Positions 1-9,870 of a stretch of DNA of 64,000 nucleotides are shown here, in pieces; position 1 is the first letter of the stretch; each line of letters starts with the position of its first letter. This DNA comes from Ephydatia muelleri (taxonomy: Eukaryota > Porifera > Demospongiae > Spongillida > Spongillidae): NCBI GenBank assembly GCA_013339895.1, contig JABACO010000002.1:8712924-8776923 (forward strand), read 5' to 3'. The translations under genes and the position numbers were made by a program. The notes under the pieces are model-generated. The model searched no databases, was not told the DNA's origin, and worked only from the letters and a program-made list of their open reading frames with translations.

Positions 1-83
1 ATATACCACACACACATGCACCTTACCCCAACTGTATAAAATAAATGTCCCGGGTTCGATGTATTCTCTCGACCTCTATTCAG

Positions 84-167
84 GCGACAAATGACTTCGT
101 GATCGGCATTGATGAGTTCACACTTCTGAATTGGAAGCCGTTCTTCCACAGTGACACAAGACTCTAA
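84..167 (+). CDS. Possible terminal exon of an upstream gene
   Basis: A CAG acceptor after a short pyrimidine run (ending at 83) is followed by 27 open codons and a TAA at 165-167. The peptide contains DFVIGIDEFTLLNWKPFF and has ordinary coding composition. It would be the last exon of a gene that begins left of the window. No family is recognised, and an open run this short could be chance. Confidence 0.2.
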   Translation, partial: ATNDFVIGIDEFTLLNWKPFFHSDTRL

Positions 168-369
168 GAAAGCCTCGCTTCAGGTGTTCGCAAACTTACA
201 TATTAATTAGATCCCACAATGGTGATTGGGTAAACTTCATTTTTAATTCAAATAATCATGGAAATTTACATCTGTGCTGCTCAGTTTTCAAATATATTTC
301 CTGAGTGCTTCTGCACTGTGTGTGTGTGTGTGTGTGTGGAGGGGGAGGGGAAGGGGACCACATTCTTTC

Positions 370-1420
370 TCCCCCCCCCTCATCATTGAGGTTCTGATTT
401 CCACACCACTTATAGCTAGCCATGCCAGCTCTGAGGGACCCTCTCCCTCCCTATTCTCCCCTATCTCCCTCCTTCCCCCTCTCCCCCTCCCTCCCTCCCC
501 TCTCCCCCTCCTTCCTCTCATCTCTCCCCATCCCTATCCTCCCCTCTCCCCCTCCCACCCCTCCCACCCCTCCCTTCTCCCCCTCCCCTCCCCTCTCACC
601 CTCCCTCCCCTCTCCCCCTCCTTCCTCTCATCTCTCCCCATCCCTATCCTCCCCTCCTTCCCCTTTCCTTCCTTATTCCTCCACTCACTCCCTCCCTCCC
701 CTCCCCTCCCCTCTCCCCCTCCCTCTCCTCCCCTCCCCTCTCCCCCTCCCTCTCCTCCCCTCCCTTCCCTCCCCTCCCCTCCCCTTTTTCCTCTCTTCTC
801 CCCTCTCCCCTCTCCCCTCCTCCCTCTCCCTCTCCCCCTCCCTCCCCTCTCCCCCTCCCTCCCCTCTCCACTTCCCTCCCCTCTCCCCCCTCCCTCCCCT
901 CTCCTCCTCCCTCCCCTCCCCTCCCCTCTCCCCCTCCCTCCCCTCCCTCTCCCCCTCCCCTCTCCCCTCTCCCCTCTCCCTCCTTCCTCTCTCCTTCCTC
1001 TTTCCTCTCCTCCCCTCCCTTCCCTCCCACTACATCCCCTTTCCTCTCCCTCCCCTTCCCTCCTCTCCCTCCCCTTCCCTCTCCCTCCCCTTCCCTCTCC
1101 CTCCCCTTCCCTCTCCCTCACCCTTCCCTCTCCCTCCCCCGTCCCTCTTCCCTGCCCCTTCCCTCTCCCTCCCCTTCCCTCTCCCTCCCCTTCCCTCTCC
1201 TCCCCTTCCCTCTCCCTCCCCTTCCCTCTCCCTCCCCTTCCCTCTCCCTCCCTTCCTCTCCCCTTCCCTCTCCCTCCCCTTCCCTCTCCCTCCCCTTCCC
1301 TCTCCCTCCCCTTCCCTCTCCCTCCCCTTCCCTCTCCCTCCCCTTCCCTCTCCTCCCCTCCCTCTCCCTCCTTCACATTTACTCCTCCTCTTCCTTCCCT
1401 CCTCTCCTCTACTAGTTTAT
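370..1420. repeat. Polypyrimidine (CCCTCTCCCTCC)n tract, about 1 kb
   Basis: More than a kilobase of almost pure C and T on the plus strand, made of interleaved CCCTCTCC and CCTTCCCTCT units. Because G and A are almost absent, every frame on both strands stays open for long stretches. Those Pro/Ser/Leu or Gly/Glu/Arg readings are artefacts. Long mirror-symmetric homopurine:homopyrimidine DNA can form triplex (H-DNA). A short GT run precedes it at about 317-338. Confidence 0.95.
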
Positions 1421-1466
1421 GCCATTGCTATTAATTTGAAATGCACTCTTTGTTTCTAAATTCTAG

Positions 1467-2756
1467 GATGCTGAAGTTGCTGTTGATATAAAAGGTTTGC
1501 AAAAATCACTATATAATTTGTTATGTTTATCATTTTTGCCATAATACATCAGAATGCAGTACTGCTCATGTAGGCACTATCTATGCCTTCTGTGTTACAT
1601 TCTTATTATCATATGAAAACACTGTTTTATCATTCCATTTGCAGGTCAAGGAAATGCCAGGATGCGGTAATAGTGAAAGAAAAATCTTTGCACTCACTGT
1701 GGTAGACTTATGAAATTGTTCTTTCTGTATTATTATTCATACAGCACTGTAAGCCAAAAAATGCGAAGGAAAGAAAGGTTAGTTACTCAATTCAGATATA
1801 AATGATGTATAATTAGAATTATATACCACATCATAGGGTGACACTATGATTATTGTGCATGTGTATTGGAATATTCTAATATGCAATATTCTCTTTAGAC
1901 TAGATATCAGTCTACCAACACATTTTGAACATGTGGATCACAAAGGACCTGAGCCTGCAATAAGAGTGGAAGATCTGCCTGTGAGATTATTGCTGTGTCA
2001 AATGATGTCAAATTGTTCTTGTGTCCTATGCCATTTGTACCTCTACCCACCACTCTCTGCACCATTCCACAACAAATTATATGCAATGCATTTGTCCTTG
2101 GTCTGCAATATCATTACATAATCTTGACACATTGCACTATAAACCATTCCTTCACACATGTACATGTTTATATCTACATGTACATTGCCATAATAAATGC
2201 AATATTTTCATCACATCATCCAACTTAATCATCTCACCATTTTTCATCACACGACAAGCATCCGCATCATCACATTATATGCACGCATATTGATAACACA
2301 ATTCTGTCCCACATGTTATGTCACTAACTTACATCACAACCACACATCATGACGACACAATCACATGCATCTTCACACCATCACATGTGCACCATGCCCA
2401 TGCATCATATTGTTTCTGGACTGTAATGTGCAGGAAGCTGGTCCCCAACTCACACATCAAGGTTAGTATCCCAACTGGGGCAAGAAGCTGAGAACATTGT
2501 ATTAATTGTTATGTCATGTGATTGCTTCAAGTGGAGGCTGTGCATGTACATGTATTTATCACTTCAAGTTGACCTTAACTTCACTGTTCACATTCAATGG
2601 GATTGTTGCTTTCCTTGAGAAGTATTTGTAGTACTCATTTTGCTTTTGCGGTGTGTGTTTGTCATAATTGCATGACTATTTAGAATTCAGTGAGAAACTC
2701 AATTTTAATGTTTTATCTCATTTATTATAGCAATCAGACAAAAATTTGACATACTG
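1467..2756 (+). CDS. CRIB-motif (Rac/Cdc42-binding) gene, partial, six small exons
   Basis: Six exons with GT-AG borders join in phase: 1467-1494, 1645-1666, 1745-1777, 1899-1980, 2434-2461 and 2731-2756. The fourth encodes ISLPTHFEHVDHKG, a good match to the CRIB consensus (ISxPxxFxHxxHxG) by which PAK, WASP and related effectors bind GTP-loaded Rac or Cdc42. A basic stretch (MRRKER) precedes it, as is common in CRIB proteins. The 3' end is uncertain. Reading through 2756 stays open to a stop near 2850, while splicing to the acceptor at about 3087 gives a stop after a few codons. The 5' end is not found and may lie upstream of the pyrimidine tract. The next gene on this strand is a kinase, but no in-phase join to it was found, so a single CRIB-kinase gene is possible but not shown. 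Confidence 0.5.
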
Positions 2757-2988
2757 GTAAATGAAAAGTTGCCAAACATGTCATTCCATCACATTCATGT
2801 TGATAGTGCATGCTCTCGGCAAAAAAGATTAAAATTAAACCAAACCTCCTAGTGACTAGACAAAAGTTGGAGAAAGGTATGATTAAATGAAGGGGATAGG
2901 CCTCTCTACAATACCAGTTCCATTAAATAGTTACAGCTACCACAATTGTCCAGCTTGTGTGTCATACCACTGCTGCGTGTGTATGTGT

Positions 2989-2989
<1 letters not shown>

Positions 2990-3072
<83 letters not shown>
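2990..3072. repeat. (TG)n microsatellite
   Basis: About 80 bp of nearly uninterrupted TG dinucleotides with one GC interruption near the right end. It lies between the CRIB exons and the hAT element. Open frames across it (poly Cys-Val, or Thr-His on the other strand) are artefacts. Confidence 0.97.
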
Positions 3073-3077
<5 letters not shown>

Positions 3078-3399
3078 TCTATTTCAGGCACTGCTTCCAA
3101 ACTAAAGAGTGGAAGGTGCGTTCATTCTACCTGTATGTTCATGCAGATTTCTACACTATAGCCACATCACCCACCCCTCCTCCACCTCACCTTCCTCAGC
3201 TTTACACGCTATTACGCAGGGGCGGCGAAAGAGGGGGGGCAAGGGGGACAGTTGCCCCCCCAAATATGATGTTGGGGGGGCAGAGCCCCCCCAAAATTGT
3301 ACTACTCCAATTAAAAATAAGCGCTAGCGCTTGCGGCGTGCGCGTGGTTCAAAATGTGTTCACTCCCATTACGTACGTGTCCAATTACATTTACAAGAA

Positions 3400-4810
3400 T
3401 TAATTCATTGTGGAGTTGCTACGAGGATTAGGCAAGACATTCCTCAAGCCTTTCCTGTGCACTGTTTAGCTCATTCCTTAAACTTATGTCTTCAAGATGC
3501 AAGAAGTCAGATTCCTTTGCTCAGAGATGCCCTGGACACCGTTCGTGACATCGTTAAGCTAATCAATTATTCACCTAAGCGCATAACTCTGTTTTCTGAG
3601 AAGCTTCATGATCATAGTGTTTCCTGTAATAGTAGTGGTTTAAAACCTTTGTGTCCAACACGATGGACTGTAAGGGCAGAGGCTATTGATGCAGTCATCA
3701 AGCAGTACACCATCATAAATGAAACACTAGATGAAGTACATTCTACCACAAAGGACGAGTACGGGCTGAAGGCAGGTGGAATTGTAACAGCGGTGGAAAA
3801 GTTTGACATGTTTTTTGGTCTACAACTTGGCCATCTCCTCTTTGGAGCTGTGGAGAATACATCTATAGTACTGCAGAGAAAAGATATCTCTGTTCAGGAG
3901 GCATTTTCTGCAGAGAACGTCACAAGGTCATTTAATCAACGACAAAGGCAAGACGATGCTTTCAACAAATTCTATGAATCAGTTGTGAAAAATGCTCAAG
4001 CTCTGCAAATAGGAGAACCCATGCTGCCCAGGTACAGAAGGGCTCCGCTTCGATATGACGATGGATCTCCCCATAGTGATCCTCGATCCTTTTACCGTCA
4101 GAAATATTTTGAATCCTGTGACCTTTTAGTTCAAGAATTAAACGATCGGTTTTTTCAACGCGATGTTAAACCAATCATTACCTTGGAGTCACTGTTAATG
4201 AAGTCTGCCAATGGAGATAGTTGCGTGCAGGAACTTTCAGATATGAAAGAATCCATTCACAGCAAAAAAACGACGCAAATCATATTTTGATTCCACAAGT
4301 GATCTGTTTTTTCATATCTGTATCAAAACTGTTAACATTTTGGTACAGATATGAAAAAACAGATCACTTGTGAAATCAAAATATGATTTGCGCCTTTTTT
4401 TGCTGTGCATTTTTAGCACCGACGTTTGTATGGATAAGCTTGAGAACCAGTTAAGAATTGTAGTAGATGTGATTCGTGTGGAACTACTCGAAGTTAAGAA
4501 AGTTACCAGCATTAAAACCATTGGCGATGCCATGGCACAGCATGTGAACAAGGATCTTTTATCTGAGGTGCATTTGCTACTTCAACTGTACCTCACATTC
4601 CCCATAACATCAAGCACCTCAGAAAGGAGTTTTTCAGCACTAAGACGACTTTTTACTTATCTTAGATCGAGCATGAGTGAGAATAGATTGAACCAATGTT
4701 TCTTGTTGCATGTTCACAAAGAGCTGACAGAAACCCTGAATGTGGAAGAGATAGCGCGAGAGTTCATTGCAACAAACGACGAACGAATGAGATACTTTGG
4801 CAAATTTTGA
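3400..4810 (+). pseudogene. hAT transposase (ZMYM1-like), 5'-truncated and interrupted
   Basis: The first open part (to 4290) contains VHCLAHSLNLCLQ and CPTRWTVR, the mid-region motifs of hAT transposases of the zinc-finger MYM-type-1-like group. These are part of the RNase H-like fold that cuts and joins transposon ends. The second part (from about 4420) contains FPITSSTSERSFSALRRL and the helix after it, the C-terminal hAT dimerisation region. The N-terminal zinc finger and DUF4371-type part are missing: coding similarity begins at GVATRIRQDIPQAF, soon after the G-rich left end. The parts lie in different frames and are separated by a 144 bp hairpin with stops. The protein cannot be made. 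Confidence 0.85.
4261..4404. repeat. Long hairpin inside the hAT transposase gene
   Basis: The left arm (4261-4323) and right arm (4344-4404) are near-perfect reverse complements, about 61 bp each, around a loop of about 20 bp. Both arms include AGATCACTTGTG or its complement. The hairpin marks exactly where the transposase frame is lost. One arm is probably original transposase sequence copied back inverted, as template switching during replication or end repair would do. Confidence 0.9.
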
Positions 4811-4946
4811 ACAACTTGCAAGTGTACTTGATATGACAGTAATGTATGTGTACATGTATGTGTTTAATTAAAACTATAATGAATATCATTAACCGATATC
4901 GCCAGCCCCCCCCCATTTAAAATTAGCTTCCGCCGCCCCTGTTACG

Positions 4947-5825
4947 GTTGTGAATCGTCACACACCAACAGCGCATTCCTGTATGGAGGGAACTAGGGAG
5001 CACGTTTGTAATTAACAGACGCTGCTGATTTGTAGCTAAGGCTTCGTAACGAGACCCAAATATTAGAGACTAATTAGAAATTCGCTCAGCAGCGTAGCGT
5101 AGGGTCTGGGCACGCGACAACGCTCAGCTGTTATTGATTTGATTGATTTCCTATTCGTTTCAATGGCAAGTATAGATTTGCATGGAAATTAAGAAGTGTA
5201 TTATCTGCGACATGTAGAAACTATTAATTGTTAGGATGGGAACACGCGTGGTCGTCTCTTCACACGATCGCGAAATATATTTTAATGAATAACAACAATA
5301 ACAAAATCACGTGCGCATTATGACAATGTTCAATAGTGAGGGTTCAACACGACATGACGAAAAAGTGTATGGAATAGCTAGGCATCTATAATATTATTCA
5401 TACACTGTAGCTGACAATTAGTCAACGAGTAAATATTCATTTTAATATCTAATGGTTCCCTCTAATTCCGCCTGTGACTGACCCCTAGCTTGCAGATGGC
5501 CTATGTCGTTTTTCGCCCTCCCTTTGCTATGCACTAGGAAAGTGATGTAATCCATACGCTGCAACGGAAATAAAAGTGCTTAGAATATGTGTTTACATTC
5601 TCATTTGGAGACGTTTCGTTCGTTTTTATATCGCTGCTCAGTTCCGACTTCTGTGCATGAGTCGTACCTCCTTGCATGTGAATATAACGTTCTTCAGTGA
5701 ATTGAATTAATAATTCAATCCTGGTAATGCAAAACAATCTTATTTATATCTTTGAAAGCGTAAATGACTACATGCTTACTATTTCAACAACATTTGTTTG
5801 TTTTTTTATTACAAAACAACAATAC
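4947..5825. other. No gene recognised
   Basis: AT-rich sequence between the hAT element and the first candidate kinase exon. No coding similarity, repeat family or RNA gene was seen. The short open frames here are not supported by splice sites. Confidence 0.5.
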
Positions 5826-6204
5826 AGCCTTAGCAGCCTGCAGCCTCCTTTAAACAATTACTATGCGTGTGTGGACCCGGAACTCGCAGTTTATGTAAGA
5901 AATCTGCGAGGGTTACGACTTAGAGATACCGAAAGGATCAAATATGCCATGCATGCATGGGAACCAGTGATTTTGAAGTACAATCATCAGAGGCTTAATA
6001 AAAATGAATCATAAAAATCTGCACTAATGTCACTTGTCTTTTCAGGTCATACCCACCTGCAAACGAAGAGCACCTCACTAAGTAAGTCACAACATTGTGT
6101 ATGTTAAGTGAATGATATTTGGTGAGTGCAGGTTGGATATCAGTACCGCACCTTCAACTGAAAACAGCAGCGAATGCCTGTCAAATTTTGAAAGCAAGAT
6201 GCAA
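5826..6204 (+). CDS. Candidate 5' exons of the kinase gene
   Basis: Three pieces fit in phase. A possible exon ends at 5977 (donor GAA|GTACAA; the acceptor may be the CAG just before 5826) and reads VYVRNLRGLRLRDTERIKYA. Exon 6046-6081 has a TTTTCAG acceptor and a perfect GTAAGT donor and reads SYPPANEEHLT. Exon 6132-6204 reads LDISTAPSTENSSECLSNF and ends in phase 0 at GTATGC. That phase matches the kinase exon starting at 8935. The last two exons are the better supported. No domain is recognised, and the start codon is not established. Confidence 0.4.
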
Positions 6205-8100
6205 GTATGCCTGTAGTATAAGATTATGGTTGGGTGCCTCACGTCACATGCCATGCAGTGATATGATTCAGTTGCCATGACACATGTCAGATGGCTAGTT
6301 TGTCATGACTATACACAGCATTAAAAAGGTGCGATATAAATAATAAAACGAGAACGTTAGCGTGATGTATCTGTTGTAACGAAGGACACAATGATCCATG
6401 CAGCACAGATACACACGAAATTAGCTTTCTGGAATGATCGATGTATTATTACAGATGTTCCAGTGTTCTTGCGAATATCATCGGCGGCATAGCTAGAATG
6501 TTCCAAAAAGACATAATCGCCTCTTCTATAGCATATATCCCACTATTGTCTTTCAATCTCAACTTAGGCCAGGTAAACTTCATTATTAGTTTCTCACATA
6601 CTATTTGGAACCTCGCACCAAGTTTAATTGATTATATTCATATCATCAAAGAAAAAATCCTACTGTACGTGTTTTGCGGGACGAATGCCTCTTCTAAATT
6701 TATCTGTTTTCAGCCATTTCAAACCCACCATAGACAGTCATACAAGTGGAGACAGGTCTTATGTTTTCTTCACTCTTTTCTAAAAACTGTCGCTGAAGCT
6801 CATCCTCGCGTTCCTGTCGATCATCAACTTTCGTAATGAATCCTTAACAAGGTTCATATTGCCCACACGAAGGACTCATTTAGCATCGTGGATGAGCAGC
6901 TCAACGTCAATTATTATTTCAATGTTTGGTCAGCATGTTAAAAGTGCAGAATTTGGCCATGGGTCGTGATGACGCTTTGCCTCTGTACATCAGAACACAA
7001 CAAAAAACCTATGGGATGTCCTGGAGATCTTGTATTTCCAAGAAGGCTTTAATAAGCCAATAAGGCTCGAACAAGTCATCCTGCTTAACATGGCATATGT
7101 AAAATAATGAATTATATGTATTTAAACATTTCTGCGATAAGATATATAATGCATTTTTTTTTTCAAAATCTCAAATGATTTAATATTCTAGAAGCTTGAA
7201 ACGTCATTGCTTTTTACGCACTGAGAATCGGAGTATCTGTCATGGACTTGTAAGGCTCTGAATTTTTAATTAGCTATACATTTCAACGCAAGCGTTACAT
7301 TTCTATTGCGCGCTCTAGGTCCTTTTTGCGGAAACGAACCCAAATATGAATGAATAATGAATACCTTTAGCGGACGATAATCAAGTTTGCCTGACCTTAT
7401 ATAATGGGTTTATTCAATGGTTGTTGTAACTAATGCATTATACTACTCTTTATACGTATATATGAGCATGATCCCACATCAAGAGTACTAGCATCAATGC
7501 AGTAGTGAGTACTGCATGACAACATGTCGCATGTGTACATGCATCCAGCTCGGGCATCTGTAAAAGTGTGACAAGTCATAGATATCTCTGGGCATGTAAA
7601 GGGACTGTGATAGTGATTGTTGGAGGGCTGGCTGGATTGAGGCCCTGTAGGAGCTGCATCGACGCAGTAAAGCAGATCAATAAAGCTGCGTCGTGAAAAA
7701 AAAAAGATGCCATTAAAGTGTACTGGTATACGAACATCTTGTTTTGTGTATATGCAACTGTAGGTCATGAAAATGTTTCGACCTGTGCTATTTCCATTAT
7801 AAACGCTAAGCTAACCTATGCGCTAAACTTAATTATCATTCCTGATATAGGAGGACCAACTTTTTCATATGGGGAACGATTATTTTGGTCCCTCGGTCCA
7901 TTTCTTTTGGTCCAGGTAGACTTTATTGGATCAGTAGCTGGGCTCAGCAATAACACCATAGGTATCACAGTGAATTTTCTGCAACACATACACACACAGA
8001 CACACATCTGCATAGCAGACACCTAACCTACAGCTGTGATGTCCCGATTGTGTATAAAACCCGTGTACAATGTATACGGAAACCTAATAAATCCTTTGGC
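6205..8100. other. Putative intron, no recognised content
   Basis: AT-rich sequence of about 1.9 kb between the candidate 5' exons and the retroelement scraps. Short open frames at 6441-6836 and 7430-7768 lack recognisable motifs and supporting splice sites. Confidence 0.4.
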
Positions 8101-8210
8101 GATTCGACAGGATCATCGACTGCACTGCGCATGCGTGATACAAAATATACACACCTATTAATATATACATAAATGCAATACATCACATTTCTCCCTCCTC
8201 AACGTTCACT

Positions 8211-8477
8211 CTACAGTTCTGTTCCATAACGTATTGGTGGATGACAAATGCGTGTGGATCTCCTTAAAGGCTGTTCAGTCAAAGTGGTAGCATCTGGTAC
8301 CTCTATTTCCTCAGAATGCTCAGTAGGTGCCTCAGGTGCTCTCACTCTAGAGTCATGATGAAGTTCTGGATCCAGGTCACCAGCATTTTCAATGGCTTCG
8401 GCTGGCAGATTTACAGGCTCTAGGTTAGTTTGATCTTGACTTCTTACAGCAATCTCTGAATGGGGAATACTGGCAGC
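8211..8477 (-). pseudogene. Gypsy Pol C-terminal tail fragment
   Basis: On the minus strand an acidic, Pro/Glu-rich stretch ends in PLRRSTRICHPPIRYGTEL and a stop at 8211. The motif RRSTRxxxPPxRY just before the stop is typical of the end of Ty3/gypsy Pol, after the integrase. A polypurine tract and LTR-like repeat follow, as expected for a 3' end. Everything upstream (protease, reverse transcriptase, integrase core) is absent. Confidence 0.6.
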
Positions 8478-8481
8478 GCAT

Positions 8482-8640
8482 TATGGACGTTTGACAGAAT
8501 TCGACCGTGGCGTTGAAGAATGGGTGACTTACATAGAGCGTCGGAGCAGTACTTCGCGGCAAATGAAATAGCAGACAACGGAAAGAAAAGAGCTATTCTG
8601 TTGAGTGCGTGTGGAGCTGCAACCTACAGACTCATAAACA
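8482..8640 (+). pseudogene. Gypsy Gag N-terminal fragment, frameshifted
   Basis: On the plus strand YGRLTEFDRGVEEWVTYIER, and one frame later SEQYFAANEIADNGKKRAIL with LLSACGAATYRLI, match the usual start of invertebrate gypsy Gag, which assembles the particle. A one-base shift divides the two halves. The fragment points opposite to the Pol tail 5 bp away, so the two are not one colinear element. Confidence 0.6.
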
Positions 8641-8934
8641 CTAACCTAACGACACGCACGCACCTTAGAGAAAAAGGATCATCAACTGCACTGCGCATGC
8701 GTGATACAATATATACACACTTATTACTACAATATATACATAAATGCAATACATCACAGTACGGCATTCTTATTCTAATTACAGGTTGGCGGAAATACTC
8801 AACCGTCACCTGCCATTTTTCTCAAATTCAGTTGTGCACTCCCCCCCCCCCCCCCCCCCCCACATACACACCCAAATACATTGAAATTGTTTTAATATAT
8901 GTAAAATGTTTGTTCTGCATGTTCCATTTTTTAG

Positions 8935-9870
8935 GTACACACTACCCATATTAAAATGGATTCAGGGAATGAACAAAGTATTCTACAAATCCCTTACCTG
9001 GAAGGTCTTGACCAAAAGAAAGAAAAAGGTCGTGGAGCATTTGGTGCAGTCTTTGAAGTCAAGCTGAATGGTCTGCCTTGCATTGCTAAAGGTTTGCATG
9101 ATATTTTTATGGACAATCAGGTGGCAGATTCTGACAGAGAAGCAATAAGAAAAAAGTTCTTTGATGAATGCCTTTTGCTTAATAAGCTGAAGCATCCCAA
9201 CATAGTACAGTTTCTTGGAATTCATCAACGTAAAGAAGATGTCTTTCTAGTAATGGAGTACATGCATATGGCTTTGGACATCTGTCTGGAAAAGTACCCA
9301 GATATTCCGCTCCCATTCAAATCATCTATCATACAGGATGTTTCCTATGGCCTACTCCATCTGCACTCATTAAATCCACCGATTATTCATCGTGATCTTA
9401 CTGCCTCCAATGTCCTTCTCACAGAAGGTATGAGAGCAAAAATAGCAGACCTTGGGGTGTCAAAAATGTTTGACATTGAGTGGTTACAACAACGGTCAGT
9501 ACAAACAGTACAACCAGGTGCTCTAGCTTACATGCCCCCTGAAGCACTTACTCAAAAACCATCATATGACTTAAAATTGGATATCTTTTCATTTGGAGCA
9601 CTGATGCTATACACTGCCACTCAAAAGTTTCCTTTTGTTTATGAACCCAGTGTGAATGACAATACTGAAGATGCTGGGAAAAATCACACAATCCAGATCC
9701 TCAAGAGGAAGTGCTGGATTGATAAGATGGGTGAGAACCATCCATTTCGATCTTTAGTGCTTCAATGTCTCCAAGACCGTCCAGAGGTCAGGCCAACAGC
9801 CAAGATACTCAGCGAGAATATTAACAGTATCTGCTGCAGGTATAAAAAGGAATGGAGGAATATCTTAGAG
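8935..9870 (+). CDS. Kinase-domain exon (Ser/Thr or dual-specificity, TKL-like)
   Basis: Counting from Met at 8956: glycine loop GRGAFGAV (25-32), ATP-anchoring Lys45 in CIAKGL, helix-C Glu71 in FFDECLLL, hinge LVMEYM (98-103), catalytic loop HRDLTASNVLL (145-155), metal-binding DLG (165-167) in place of DFG, PPE (194-196) in place of APE, helix-F Asp209 in DIFSFG, and RPTAKIL near the end. All catalytic residues are present, so activity is expected. HRDLTxxN and DLG resemble the many TKL-type kinases of sponges. The frame is open upstream to the TTTTTTAG acceptor at 8931-8934, so Met8956 may be internal. The donor GAG|GTATGT at 9870/9871 is strong. Confidence 0.85.

Larger units (their letters stand above)
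3217..4941 (+). mobile_element. hAT-type DNA transposon, 1,725 bp, with TIRs and 5 bp TSD
   Basis: The ends are CAGGGGCGGCGAAAG at 3217-3231 and its inverted copy CTTCCGCCGCCCCTG at 4927-4941, 14 of 15 bases matching. Both ends are flanked by TTACG (3212-3216 and 4942-4946), which reads as a 5 bp target duplication. Classical hAT elements duplicate 8 bp, so this would be a subgroup with shorter TSDs, or decay has hidden three bases. The left subterminal region is G/C-run rich and can fold on itself. The inside holds the C-terminal two thirds of a hAT transposase in two frames, so the copy is dead or non-autonomous. Confidence 0.85.
8109..8758. mobile_element. Rearranged Ty3/gypsy-type LTR element remnants
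   Basis: Two direct copies of an 80 bp sequence (8109-8187 and 8675-8758) share GATCATC, CTGCACTGCGCATGCGTGAT and the ending AATACATCACA. The left copy is followed by TTTCTCCCTCCTC, the complement of a polypurine tract, as expected beside the 3' LTR of a minus-strand element. The span between holds a Pol tail on minus and a Gag start on plus. The full LTR limits cannot be fixed by eye. Confidence 0.6.

Noticed and set aside
274..1459. Pro/Ser/Leu-rich frames of 386 and 345 codons and the Gly/Glu/Arg-rich frame opposite
   Set aside because: They lie in a pure C/T tract without stops. There is no coding signal beyond the composition.
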